Positions 7,518-15,360 are shown, numbered from the stretch's first letter. The stretch: 21,358 nt of DNA from JADCRZ01 sp039921525 (GCA_039921525.1 JBDSBP010000004.1:1-21358), one strand, 5' to 3'. Notes: generated by a model from the letters alone, not told the origin. Numbers and translations: made by a program.

Positions 7518-8192
7518 TTATATTTTTATAGCGTTGTCTTTCCATCCCCATAAATGCAGGCAGGCGTAACTGCGATAAGGTTTCCATTTTTTGGAGATCT
7601 GTAACATCTTCTCCTTTAATTTTTTCTTATCAGTTGCATCCAGGTTATAAAGACCGATCATGGCATTTTGTATACCAAGGTCATCAACTGCAAAAACGTC
7701 CTCCCTGCCCAGGCTAAACATCAATAACATTTCAACGGTCCATTTGCCAACACCTTTTATTTGTGTGAGGTAATCTATTATTTCTTCATTACTCATCTTA
7801 GCTAATTTCCGGGCATCCATGCCATGTTCGATGGAGAAACGGGCTACATTCTGAACATAATTTGTTTTAGCATTTGACAAGCCTATTGCTCGTAAAGTGT
7901 CAAACGGGGTATCCAGGATTTGTCTGGCCTCTGGCTCCTGCCCATTGTATAGATTTAAAAAGCGTTTGTAAATTACCTCCGCCACTTTTGTAGATAGCTG
8001 CTGGCTCATTATAGAGCTGCACAGATGAAGATAAATTTTTCGTCGCTGCACCAATTGGAAAGGTTTTTCCTGGTTAATGGTGCCTGCTAATTTTTTATCT
8101 TTTAACAGGTGGGTGATATAAAAAGGAACTGTTTTAATGGTTAATTGTTCATGATTAATTGTTAATGAACCCTTTTCTTCCTCATACCTCAT
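7518..8192 (-). CDS. DNA-3-methyladenine glycosylase, AlkA/HhH-GPD type
   Basis: A 224-residue base-excision repair enzyme that removes alkylated bases. The helix-hairpin-helix is LTQIKGVGKWTVEM (142-155), and the catalytic Asp is in VFAVDDLGI (170/171) after the usual spacing. FYITHLLKD to SSIMSQQLS (24-66) matches the usual N-terminal part of the short AlkA-type proteins. The start is unusual: ATG 8192 and the first ~20 residues are encoded by two heptamer repeat tracts (TCATACC and TTAATTG types). No other ATG, GTG or TTG occurs before residue 47, so this start is the only standard one that keeps the conserved domain whole. It begins 15 bp after the cysS stop and is probably co-transcribed with it. 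Confidence 0.9.
   Translation of the reverse strand: MRYEEEKGSLTINHEQLTIKTVPFYITHLLKDKKLAGTINQEKPFQLVQRRKIYLHLCSSIMSQQLSTKVAEVIYKRFLNLYNGQEPEARQILDTPFDTLRAIGLSNAKTNYVQNVARFSIEHGMDARKLAKMSNEEIIDYLTQIKGVGKWTVEMLLMFSLGREDVFAVDDLGIQNAMIGLYNLDATDKKKLKEKMLQISKKWKPYRSYACLHLWGWKDNAIKI
8134..8168. repeat. Heptanucleotide tandem repeat, TTAATTG x5, inside coding sequence
   Basis: Five units in strict 7-bp register: TTAATGG, TTAATTG, TTCATGA, TTAATTG, TTAATGA. On the minus strand they encode about residues 9-20 of the DNA glycosylase (SLTINHEQLTIK). Confidence 0.8.
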
Positions 8193-8202
8193 ACCTGATA
8201 CC
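8182..8202. repeat. Heptanucleotide tandem repeat, TCATACC x3, at a gene junction
   Basis: Units TCATACC, TCATACC and TGATACC. The array fills most of the 15-bp gap between cysS and the glycosylase gene and contains the glycosylase start codon (8192-8190). Confidence 0.75.
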
Positions 8203-8207
8203 GGAAC

Positions 8208-9701
8208 TCACTCAAATGAATAACTAATACTCCCATCTTTTTCATCTTTAAGCAAAATGCCTATTTCCTGTAAATGGTTGCGGATCTTATCTGAGGTAGA
8301 ATAATCTTTTTTAGATTTGGCATCTTTACGAATGTCTATTAGTAATCCTAAGACGGCATCCAGTTTTCCATCTTCATCTTCATTTTCATTGCGAAGGCCT
8401 AATATGTTTTCAATGTATTCTTTAAAATAAGTTTGCATCAGTTGAAAAGTATCAAGACTGATGGCGCCAGCGGCTACCTGTTTATTTTTTATTGAATTGA
8501 TCACAGGCACAATTTCGAACAAGTTGGCCAAAACTTTGGCAGTATTAAAATCATCATTCATGAAGTCATCCAATTCTAATAAAAGCTTTTTTATTTTCTC
8601 ATTAAGTTCATTATCTATTTCTGATGGTACATCCTGAACGGTCAACTTTAGAAGGATTTCATAGGCCTCCCATAAACGTTTTAAGCCTTTTTCGGATGCT
8701 TGCAAAGCTTCATTACTGAAGTCGAGTGTACTTCTGTAATGCGTCTGCAGAATAAAAAACCGGATGGTCATGGGTGAGTACGCCTGCGTTAGCAGTGGAT
8801 GATCCCCGCTAAACAGGGCAGTAAGCGCTATCTGGTTATTATAGCTCTTGCCCATTTTTTTTCCATTAATGGTAATCATGTTATTATGCAACCAATAACG
8901 GGCGGGCACCTCATGATTGCAGATAATGCTTTGCGCTATCTCGCTTTCGTGATGCGGAAATTGAAGATCCATCCCGCCGCCATGGATATCAAACTGTTTG
9001 CCCAGGTATTTAGTTGACATTGCCGAACACTCAATATGCCAGCCAGGAAACCCCTCACCCCACGGACTATCCCAGCGCATGATGTGTTCAGGTGGAGCTG
9101 ATTTCCATAAAGCAAAATCAGCTTTGTTTCTTTTCTCTTCCTGCCCTTCCAATTGCCTTGTAGTTTCAAGGAGGTCATCCATTACTCTTCCGCTCAATTT
9201 GCCATAGGGATAATTGTCAGCGAATTTCTTAACGTCAAAATAAACAGAACCGTTTACTTCATAAGCATACCCCTTGGCTATAATAGTTTTTATCATATTT
9301 ATCTGCTCCACTATATGCCCTGTGGCAGTAGGCTCAATACTTGGATCCAGGTTATTAAAGCGGTGCATGGCCCAATGAAAAAGGTTGGTATACTTCTGCA
9401 CAAGTTCCATTGGCTCCAGCTTTTCGATAACAGCTTTTTTGGAAATTTTATCTTCCGCTTCTCTTCCTTCTTCCTCAAAATGACCTGCATCAGTAATGTT
9501 TCTCACATATCGTATCTTAAACCCAAGGTGTCGGAGGTAGCGGTTTATAAAGTCAAAAGTAATATAAGGTCTCGCATGGCCTAAATGACTTTCGCCACTT
9601 ACGGTAGGCCCGCATACATATATACCCACATGGCCGGGTGTTATGGATTTAAAAACCTCCTTTTGTCGGGTATAAGAATTTAAAACTTTTAATTCGGTCA
9701 T
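8208..9701 (-). CDS. cysS: Cysteine-tRNA ligase
   Basis: A 497-residue class I aminoacyl-tRNA synthetase that charges tRNA-Cys. The HIGH motif is HLGH (39-42) in CGPTVSGESHLGHARP, and the KMSKS motif is KMGKS (282-286). The zinc site that selects cysteine is intact: Cys30, Cys225 (WHIECSAMS), His250 and Glu254 (HHESE). The C-terminal DALR-like helical region and the anticodon-binding tail are present, so the length is complete. Cytoplasmic and essential. The minus-strand sequence TAATTTTC, close to the -7 box, ends 4 nt before the ATG. The DNA glycosylase follows closely and likely shares its transcript. Confidence 0.97.
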   Translation of the reverse strand: MTELKVLNSYTRQKEVFKSITPGHVGIYVCGPTVSGESHLGHARPYITFDFINRYLRHLGFKIRYVRNITDAGHFEEEGREAEDKISKKAVIEKLEPMELVQKYTNLFHWAMHRFNNLDPSIEPTATGHIVEQINMIKTIIAKGYAYEVNGSVYFDVKKFADNYPYGKLSGRVMDDLLETTRQLEGQEEKRNKADFALWKSAPPEHIMRWDSPWGEGFPGWHIECSAMSTKYLGKQFDIHGGGMDLQFPHHESEIAQSIICNHEVPARYWLHNNMITINGKKMGKSYNNQIALTALFSGDHPLLTQAYSPMTIRFFILQTHYRSTLDFSNEALQASEKGLKRLWEAYEILLKLTVQDVPSEIDNELNEKIKKLLLELDDFMNDDFNTAKVLANLFEIVPVINSIKNKQVAAGAISLDTFQLMQTYFKEYIENILGLRNENEDEDGKLDAVLGLLIDIRKDAKSKKDYSTSDKIRNHLQEIGILLKDEKDGSISYSFE

Positions 9702-9874
9702 AGTAGAAAATTATAACGCTATAGATTAAAAATCAGGAAGTACTTTTTTTATACTTCACAATAGTTTAAAAGAGGATTATGTCTTGGAAATTATCCAGCA
9801 AAATACATGCTCTCGTGCAAATATAGATTTTTCGTTGTTGAAGTAAAAGCCAACAAAGAAAGAACAAGGTAGAA

Positions 9875-11023
9875 CTATCCTTTGGGAAGGATCCTGAAAT
9901 CAGACACCAGCGGGAAATGGTCAGAGTAAGGAAGTTTAACCTTTTTATACTGAAGCACCTCAAACTCTTTAGAGGGCAACATATAATCGATACGTAAAGT
10001 AGGGGAAATGGAAACAAATGTTCTACCCAGCCCAAAACCTTTTTTTACGAAGGCATCCTGGCGGTTACCTTTAATCGTGAAATAAGTATATGAATTGGGG
10101 ACATCGTTGAAATCACCGCAAATAATTTCAGGATATTTACTATTATCAAGCTGTTCTCTCACAAGGTCGGCTTGCGAGCTTCTGAACGCATATGATCTGC
10201 GAAATTTAGAAATTATTCCCTTGCTGGCTGTTACAATGCTATCGGTATCATCCGCTTTTTTTATAGTCTTGAGGCCGCGGTAGTCATTTCCTGTAAATAA
10301 AAAGGATTGAAGGTGGGTGGTAAATATGTTTATATTATTCCCATTAACATCTATGGTGACCTTAATGAGGCTTTCATTACTTCTCAGTGAGTCGGGACCC
10401 GGGTAGCGAATACGGGAAGTGTCCCGGATAGGAAACCGGGAGAATATAGCCACACCGTGTTCATATATTCCGTTCCAGGGCATATGATCACTTGCGAAAT
10501 AATGGTAAGGATAGTTAAGCTGTTTAGTGATATAAGGAATATTTTCATCAAAAAGATCGGGGCGCCTTGATTCAAAAAACTCCTGGAAACATAAGATATC
10601 GGCATCCTGGCTTTTTATGAATTCAAACATCTTAAGTCGGTTACTTGCACCACCCCGGGCCTGTTTGTTCATTTCATCCCAACGGGATACATTCCAGGTA
10701 AGAACTCTGAAGGAGTTGTCTTGTTTTAATTCATAAAAAGAGCTCAATGGATTAAAGGCAAACAGCGCATGGATCTGGTACCACCCTAACAGCAGGGCAG
10801 CTAATGAGAGAAGTGCCCATTTAGACCTGAAAAGCAACCAGAAAATAAAAAACAGGATAATTATTACAGTAAAAAAAATGAAACCAACTCCTAACAAAGC
10901 CACCAGCCAATAAGTAACCGGGTTACAATAAGCGGCTAAACAGGCTATTAGAAAAAATAGTACAGCAATTATGTTGGCAGTGATAAAAAAGCGCTTGGTT
11001 AATTTTCGGAATAATGGAACCAT
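9875..11023 (-). CDS. Membrane-anchored endonuclease/exonuclease/phosphatase-family protein
   Basis: 382 residues. Three hydrophobic helices (about 13-32, 38-64 and 68-88) anchor the protein in the inner membrane. The EEP catalytic domain covers about 104-380: Asn111 (LTWNVSRWDE), Glu148 (ILCFQEFFES), His237 (TTHLQS), Asp304 and Asn306 (CGDFNDVPNS), Asp346 (RIDYML) and Asp368-His369 (YSDHFPLVSDF). All residues needed for metal-dependent phosphodiester cleavage are present. The substrate may be nucleic acid, a phospholipid or another phosphodiester; it cannot be told from sequence. The gene begins 9 bp after the stop of the rhomboid-like gene, so the two are almost certainly co-transcribed. 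Confidence 0.88.
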   Translation of the reverse strand: MVPLFRKLTKRFFITANIIAVLFFLIACLAAYCNPVTYWLVALLGVGFIFFTVIIILFFIFWLLFRSKWALLSLAALLLGWYQIHALFAFNPLSSFYELKQDNSFRVLTWNVSRWDEMNKQARGGASNRLKMFEFIKSQDADILCFQEFFESRRPDLFDENIPYITKQLNYPYHYFASDHMPWNGIYEHGVAIFSRFPIRDTSRIRYPGPDSLRSNESLIKVTIDVNGNNINIFTTHLQSFLFTGNDYRGLKTIKKADDTDSIVTASKGIISKFRRSYAFRSSQADLVREQLDNSKYPEIICGDFNDVPNSYTYFTIKGNRQDAFVKKGFGLGRTFVSISPTLRIDYMLPSKEFEVLQYKKVKLPYSDHFPLVSDFRILPKG

Positions 11024-11032
11024 GCCTTAAAT

Positions 11033-11959
11033 TTACAAATCATCTCCTTTAGCGGCTCTTTTTAAGATATCTTTTTCTTCATCGGTTAAAAAATGAAATC
11101 CTTTTTGATTGATCTTATCCAGTATTTCATCAACTCGTTTTTGGGTAACATTGGGGGTCTTCTTGTAGGGCTGAGCGTCTTTCACTTTATAAAAAAATTC
11201 TTCCTTAGGTGATTTCGCTTTATTTTTCTTATCGGGGTTGAACAGATTTTCCACCCAGTCGAAAAAATTATTCATCCATTCGCTCCAGTCATTTCCTTTT
11301 CTTAGTTGGTAAATAAACAAAAACCCCAGGGCAGCACCTGAAAAGTGGGCGATATATTTTGCAGGATCACCCAGTGAAATACTGGTAAAATCAATTATAA
11401 CGTAAACGAGGGTAACTATCCACAAAGGGATGCCACCATTGATCATGGGGAAAATGCGGTAATCGGGCGAAATGGTGGTAGTTGCTACCGCTACGGCCAT
11501 TACTGAAGCATTGGCTCCGTAGAAGATTGCATTCGGGAGCTGTGGTTGCAATGCCGGGAAAATATGATAAGATAAAACATAAAAGAATGCGCCCGCCAAA
11601 CCTCCGTAAATATATATAGGTATCAATTTACGGTTACCAGTGAGCTCCTGTAAAATATAACCAAACGACCATAAAAAGAAAACATTACCAAGTAAATGAA
11701 AGAAGGATTTGTGCGTGAACATATAGCTCAGGATAGTCCACGGGCGGGACCCTAAAGTGCCTAAATCGGCCGGAAGTGAGAACCAATTAAATATATTTTT
11801 ATCATACGCCACCATATTTAAGTCTGAAACACGGTAAATTATAAAGATAAACTTCAGTAGTATATATAGGATGGCATTAAAAATAATTAAGTTTATCAGG
11901 GCGTTTCCATCCTGCCCCAGTGATATTTTATTACGGCTTTTTACTTCCCTTACATTCAT
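11033..11959 (-). CDS. Rhomboid-family membrane protein, catalytic Ser apparently replaced by Asn
   Basis: 308 residues with six or so transmembrane helices and a charged cytoplasmic tail (about 222-308). Conserved rhomboid elements are present: the HxxxN oxyanion motif (His88, Asn92 in FHLLGN), the tyrosine-rich GG loop (YIYGGLAGAFFY) and the last-helix His205 (AHFSGAALGF). The active-site helix reads FYGANASVMAV, whereas the usual motif is GASx with the third residue as nucleophile; here that residue is Asn150 (AAT, 11510-11512). Ser152 lies two residues on, off the normal position. The protein may therefore be an inactive rhomboid, or use a shifted Ser. It sits between an intact rhomboid gene and the EEP membrane protein gene. 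Confidence 0.85.
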   Translation of the reverse strand: MNVREVKSRNKISLGQDGNALINLIIFNAILYILLKFIFIIYRVSDLNMVAYDKNIFNWFSLPADLGTLGSRPWTILSYMFTHKSFFHLLGNVFFLWSFGYILQELTGNRKLIPIYIYGGLAGAFFYVLSYHIFPALQPQLPNAIFYGANASVMAVAVATTTISPDYRIFPMINGGIPLWIVTLVYVIIDFTSISLGDPAKYIAHFSGAALGFLFIYQLRKGNDWSEWMNNFFDWVENLFNPDKKNKAKSPKEEFFYKVKDAQPYKKTPNVTQKRVDEILDKINQKGFHFLTDEEKDILKRAAKGDDL

Positions 11960-12075
11960 TGTATTTATATTGATTCTTTAAATACTAATTTACAAAAGAA
12001 CGATCAGAATGTAAGATTATGTATGAAGTATGTCAATTCTTTCTTTCTGCTCATTTTTTTAGAACGCATAAAGAA

Positions 12076-12684
12076 CTAATAGAAGGTCTTGCGGTTCTTT
12101 TTATTCCAAATAAGAACCAGGCATAATCCAGCCAGTGCACCCCCAATATGAGCCCAATGTGCTATGTTATCGCCTGTTCGGGGAGCTATGGCCCCAAACA
12201 CGTCAATCAATATCAAACCAGGCATGGCCCATTTTGCTTTTATAGGGATGGGTATAAACATCAGGAATAAAGGGGTATTGGGAAATAAATAGGCAAAGGC
12301 GGCAAAGACCCCCATCACAGCTCCTGAAGCTCCGATTGCACTGCCATTGGAAAATGTCAGGTGCGCTGCTCCTGCCACCAGGCCACAGATTATATAAAAT
12401 TGGAAAAATCGTTTAGACCCCCAATAATTTTCAAGAATACTGCCGAACATCCATAAACCGAACATGTTAAAGAGTATATGAAAAAAACCCCCGTGCATGA
12501 ACATGTGGGTAACTAGCTGCCAGATCCTAAAATCGCCTGATTCTATAGGATGTAAAGCAAATAATGGTTCGAGCGTAAAACCCTGCTGTTCAAAAACGAA
12601 CTGTGCCAGGAATACCAGTACGTTGGCAATTAATAAATTTTTTACTACGGGGGGTAATGATTCTCTTATTCCAAACTGTGTCAT
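12076..12684 (-). CDS. Rhomboid-family intramembrane serine protease
   Basis: 202 residues, the compact six-helix rhomboid core. Catalytic Ser120 is in AIGASGAVMGV and the partner His179 in AHIGGALAG. The HxxxN motif is His69/Asn73 in FFHILFN, preceded by the conserved MFMHGG. The protein cleaves membrane helices of client proteins within the inner membrane; clients are unknown. It lies 116 bp upstream of the rhomboid-like gene in the same direction, so the pair may be functionally linked, but they are not recent duplicates: lengths, tails and motifs differ. Confidence 0.93.
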   Translation of the reverse strand: MTQFGIRESLPPVVKNLLIANVLVFLAQFVFEQQGFTLEPLFALHPIESGDFRIWQLVTHMFMHGGFFHILFNMFGLWMFGSILENYWGSKRFFQFYIICGLVAGAAHLTFSNGSAIGASGAVMGVFAAFAYLFPNTPLFLMFIPIPIKAKWAMPGLILIDVFGAIAPRTGDNIAHWAHIGGALAGLCLVLIWNKKNRKTFY

Positions 12685-12834
12685 TCCAATTTATTTTAAG
12701 TATAAAACTAATGTTATTGCTCAAGCTTTATTTTTAAATAGTGTATCCGCAAGCCTGAAATTACTTATATGAGTTGTGTTACCATTAGCCACCAGCGATA
12801 TATCTTCTAAAGTGCTGATGCCAGGGTGGAGGAT

Positions 12835-14241
12835 TTACTTCCTCAATCGTAGCTGTACAACATTTTCAATATGATGAGTATGGGGGAACATATCTACCGG
12901 CTGAACCCTGGTTACAACATATTTTTCATCCAGCAAATTCAGATCCCTTGCTTGTGTCGCTGGATTGCAACTCACATAAACCACCGTCGGGGTTTCCATC
13001 TCTATTATTTTTCGTACTAATTTTTCGTGCATGCCGGCTCTTGGGGGGTCAGTTATTATAACGTCTGGTTTACCATGTTGTTCAAAAAAAGCATCTGCGC
13101 AAATGTTAATAACATCACCGGCAATAAAATACGCATGATCGATTTTATTGAGGGATGCATTTTCGATGGCATCGGTAATGGCTTCCTCCATCACTTCCAC
13201 GCCAATAATTTTCTTCGCCTGGTTGCTAAGAAAAATTCCAATACTTCCAGTGCCGCAATATAGGTCGTATACTGTTTCGTTACCAGTGAGTTCCGCAAAA
13301 TCGCGGACAATCTTATATAAATTTTCGCCCTGGTAAGTATTCGTTTGGAAAAAGGACTTGGGCCCGATCTTAAATTTAAAGTCTTCCAGTTTTTCTATAA
13401 CATAGCTGTTGCCTGCATAAAGCTGTGGCTGGAGGTCATAAATGCTGTCGTTCCATTTCAGATTGATAGTATAAAACAAACTACTGATCACGGGAACTTG
13501 CTGAAGTAAATGATCAAGTAGTTTTTTTCGCTCAACGACATCATCATATCCAAGGCAAATATTCACCATAATCTCCCCGGTGCTGCAGATCCGTAGAACC
13601 AGGTTACGCAACCAACCCTGGTGATGTTTTACATCATAAAATGTATAACCTTGTTCGCAAGCAAATTCACGTACACAATTTTTAATAAGGTTTGCAGGTT
13701 CCTGCATCAGGTGGCATGTGTTAATATCTACCACTTTATCAAAAATTCCAGGCACATGAAAACCAAGAGCATTTTCCCGGGGTATAATTCCATCTTTACT
13801 TATCTCTTCCTGTAACAAATAACGACGGTTGCTGAAAGTAAATTCTAATTTATTACGGTAATGCCTGGATGGCGAGGCTCCCATAATAGAGGCTATAGGT
13901 GGCAGTTTTACTTTCCCTATCCTTCGGAGATGTTGCTCTACTTCATTTTGTTTGAATTCCAGTTGTTTTTCGTAAGGAAGCATTTGCCATTTGCACCCGC
14001 CACACACTCCAAAATGTTCGCAAAAAGGGTCAACCCTGTCTTTAGAAAATTCATGAAAATGAACCACTTTACCGGAGGCCCAGTCTTTTTTACTTTTTAT
14101 TAATCGAATATCCACCAAATCACCGGGCACGGCACCTTCAATGAATATCACTTTCCCATCAATCCTGCTGATTGACTTTCCTTCCGCTGCATAATCTTCT
14201 ACCAGTACCTTTTGTAATACCGTTAACTGCTTTTTTCGCAT
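12835..14241 (-). CDS. rlmD: 23S rRNA (uracil-C5)-methyltransferase, RlmD/TrmA family
   Basis: 468 residues. An N-terminal TRAM domain (about 5-60) is followed by the iron-sulfur cysteines Cys74, Cys80, Cys83 (FGVCGGCKW) and Cys176 (INTCHLM). The methyltransferase half shows FFQTNTYQGENLY, the SAM-binding motif DLYCGTGSIGIFLS (326-339), TDPPRAGMHEKL (398-409), the nucleophile Cys425 in VSCNP, and the general base Glu459 in HIEN. It adds a C5-methyl group to a uracil of 23S rRNA; the exact site (U1939, U747 or both) cannot be settled from sequence in Bacteroidota. A perfect -7 box ends 4 nt before the ATG. Confidence 0.93.
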   Translation of the reverse strand: MRKKQLTVLQKVLVEDYAAEGKSISRIDGKVIFIEGAVPGDLVDIRLIKSKKDWASGKVVHFHEFSKDRVDPFCEHFGVCGGCKWQMLPYEKQLEFKQNEVEQHLRRIGKVKLPPIASIMGASPSRHYRNKLEFTFSNRRYLLQEEISKDGIIPRENALGFHVPGIFDKVVDINTCHLMQEPANLIKNCVREFACEQGYTFYDVKHHQGWLRNLVLRICSTGEIMVNICLGYDDVVERKKLLDHLLQQVPVISSLFYTINLKWNDSIYDLQPQLYAGNSYVIEKLEDFKFKIGPKSFFQTNTYQGENLYKIVRDFAELTGNETVYDLYCGTGSIGIFLSNQAKKIIGVEVMEEAITDAIENASLNKIDHAYFIAGDVINICADAFFEQHGKPDVIITDPPRAGMHEKLVRKIIEMETPTVVYVSCNPATQARDLNLLDEKYVVTRVQPVDMFPHTHHIENVVQLRLRK

Positions 14242-14245
14242 GCTG

Positions 14246-14253
14246 CAAAAGTA
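14246..14253 (-). promoter_or_regulatory. -7 box TACTTTTG at the rlmD start
   Basis: On the minus strand TACTTTTG is an exact TAnnTTTG match and ends 4 nt before the ATG. A transcript from it would start at or beside the start codon. No clear -33 TTG stands at 17-23 nt upstream, which lowers confidence. Confidence 0.4.
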
Positions 14254-14506
14254 AGCATTGGTCGGTTAATGGGTATTCTTGCCTATATTAATTGATTTGT
14301 GGGTTGTTGGCTGTTTTGCGACAATCAGGCCTTATTCTTTAAGAATAGCCTATCATACCCGGCCTTAACACTAATTTGCAAAAGCTGGGCAACAAAAGAA
14401 GTTAATTTGTGAAATAATGGCATCTAACTGGTATTAAACGTTTTATAATAAGTATTGTATGCATTTATGGGGATAAACGTAAAAAATTTGGGGTTTGGCA
14501 GGAATA

Positions 14507-14535
14507 TTGAATATATGCTTGCAATTATATATTTT
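14507..14535 (+). promoter_or_regulatory. Candidate promoter of the small lipoprotein gene
   Basis: TTG (14507-14509), 18 nt, then TATATTTT (14528-14535), one mismatch from TAnnTTTG. The ATG is 28 nt downstream. The region is very AT-rich, so a chance match is possible. Confidence 0.3.
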
Positions 14536-14563
14536 ACCAATTTTATTAATTAAATAATTCATT

Positions 14564-14782
14564 ATGAAAAGAGTCATTTTTATTGCCATGCTGGCTGTGG
14601 GTTTTGCTTCATGTGATACTACATCAACAGCTACCAGTGCTACCGAAACGCAGGCGGATAGTTCTTCAACGATGAGTAGCATGTCGAGTGATTCAAGCAA
14701 AATGTCCACTGACACTTCATCGACCATGCCAGCTACCGATACTTCCACCATGAAAAAGGATACTTCATCGACACCGAAATAA
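14564..14782 (+). CDS. Tiny Ser/Thr-rich lipoprotein, function unknown
   Basis: 72 residues. A signal peptide with a lipobox-like end (AVGFASC, Cys17) predicts a lipid-anchored protein. The ~55-residue mature part is almost only Ser, Thr, Asp, Met, Ala and Lys, with repeated DTSST and STM-type words (for example DSSSTMSSMSSDSSKM), and is surely unstructured. It could be an O-glycosylated surface peptide, since Bacteroidota glycosylate D-S/T-hydrophobic motifs in exported proteins, but that is inference. It stands as a single-gene unit, with its own candidate promoter and a strong terminator 24 bp after the stop. Confidence 0.7.
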   Translation: MKRVIFIAMLAVGFASCDTTSTATSATETQADSSSTMSSMSSDSSKMSTDTSSTMPATDTSTMKKDTSSTPK

Positions 14783-14805
14783 TATAAATTTAACGTACCT
14801 ATTGA

Positions 14806-14834
14806 GGCCATTCAAAAGAATGGCCTTTTTATTT
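14806..14834 (+). terminator. Intrinsic terminator after the small lipoprotein gene
   Basis: A perfect 8-bp stem GGCCATTC (14806-14813) / GAATGGCC (14818-14825) with an AAAA loop, followed by TTTTTATTT. Confidence 0.9.
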
Positions 14835-14945
14835 GGTGGAAGGGGTAGCAGTTATTGAAGGTTTCATCTAATTTTTATCATAGGTATAAGATAGTGCTAA
14901 CATCGACTATCAGTATTAGCAGGTAAATCAGTTATTTGCTTCCTC

Positions 14946-14966
14946 CCGATAGCCGAATGCTGATAG
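14946..14966. repeat. Degenerate CTGATAG heptamers x3
   Basis: Units CCGATAG, CCGAATG and CTGATAG in 7-bp register, about 30 bp before hairpin element C. They have the same pattern as the tract at 2485-2505. Confidence 0.55.
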
Positions 14967-14994
14967 CCATGCGTTAATTTATATTTATTTTAGC

Positions 14995-15144
14995 ACTAGT
15001 GTTATGTCAACTTTAAAATGACGCTTTGGCTATCAGCCTTTAGCTGTCAGCTATCAAGAGGTTCTCGTATTGCTTTCCTGATAGATGACTGCTGATAGCT
15101 GATAGCCAACATAACCCACAGTTTATTATTTACATGACACTAGT
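14995..15144. repeat. Dispersed hairpin element, copy C (four-heptamer stem)
   Basis: The best-preserved copy, 150 bp. Ends: ACTAGTGTTATGTCAA and, at the right, TTACATGACACTAGT, whose outer 8 bp (ACTAGTGT / ACACTAGT) are perfectly inverted. The left stem CTATCAG, CCTTTAG, CTGTCAG, CTATCAA (15030-15057) faces CTGATAG, ATGACTG, CTGATAG, CTGATAG (15078-15105) around a 20-nt loop. No obvious target-site duplication and no coding capacity. Confidence 0.87.
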
Positions 15145-15360
15145 TAAATAATCGGGCTTTTATGAAAGCAATCCGAGGAGAATTGCAACTTATTTTTTGT
15201 TTCAACAGGGCTGTAAGGAGATGATTATTTTTTTCCAAAGCTAATTTTTGAATGATTGTAAAAAAACCAATTGATGATGTATATTCATTCTGGCGAAATT
15301 TGACGAATTAAAGGAAACTTCACCAAATTAAAAAACCATCTATTTCAAAATCAATTACTT

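Larger units (their letters stand above)
14242..14563. other. 322-bp divergent intergenic region with an inverted repeat
   Basis: It holds the promoters of rlmD (minus) and of the small lipoprotein gene (plus). A palindromic stretch at 14327-14351 pairs AGGC and TATTCTT with AAGAATA and GCCT, with a 2-nt bulge; it could be an operator or a hairpin. Nothing else recognisable. Confidence 0.45.
14783..15360. other. 578-bp repeat-bearing intergenic region
   Basis: In order: a terminator (14806-14834), a weak inverted repeat TGCTAA...TTAGCA around 14895-14918, CTGATAG-type heptamers (14946-14966), hairpin element C (14995-15144), then about 215 bp leading to the OmpA-family gene with no clear motif. 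No convincing TAnnTTTG box was found before that gene. Confidence 0.6.

Noticed and set aside
9153..9584. A 143-residue plus-strand reading frame
   Set aside because: It is entirely antisense to cysS, which has all catalytic motifs; composition is that of a shadow frame.
11033..12684. The two rhomboid genes as a recent tandem duplication
   Set aside because: They differ in length (308 versus 202 residues), active-site motif, final-helix motif and C-terminal tail, so they belong to separate subfamilies.
14443..14811. A 122-residue minus-strand reading frame
   Set aside because: It is antisense to the small lipoprotein gene; its Val/Ser-rich sequence mirrors the Ser/Thr-rich codons on the other strand.
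14994..15150. Target-site duplication flanking hairpin element C
   Set aside because: The bases on the two sides (TTTAGC and TAAATA) do not match; no clear duplication could be seen for copies A or B either.
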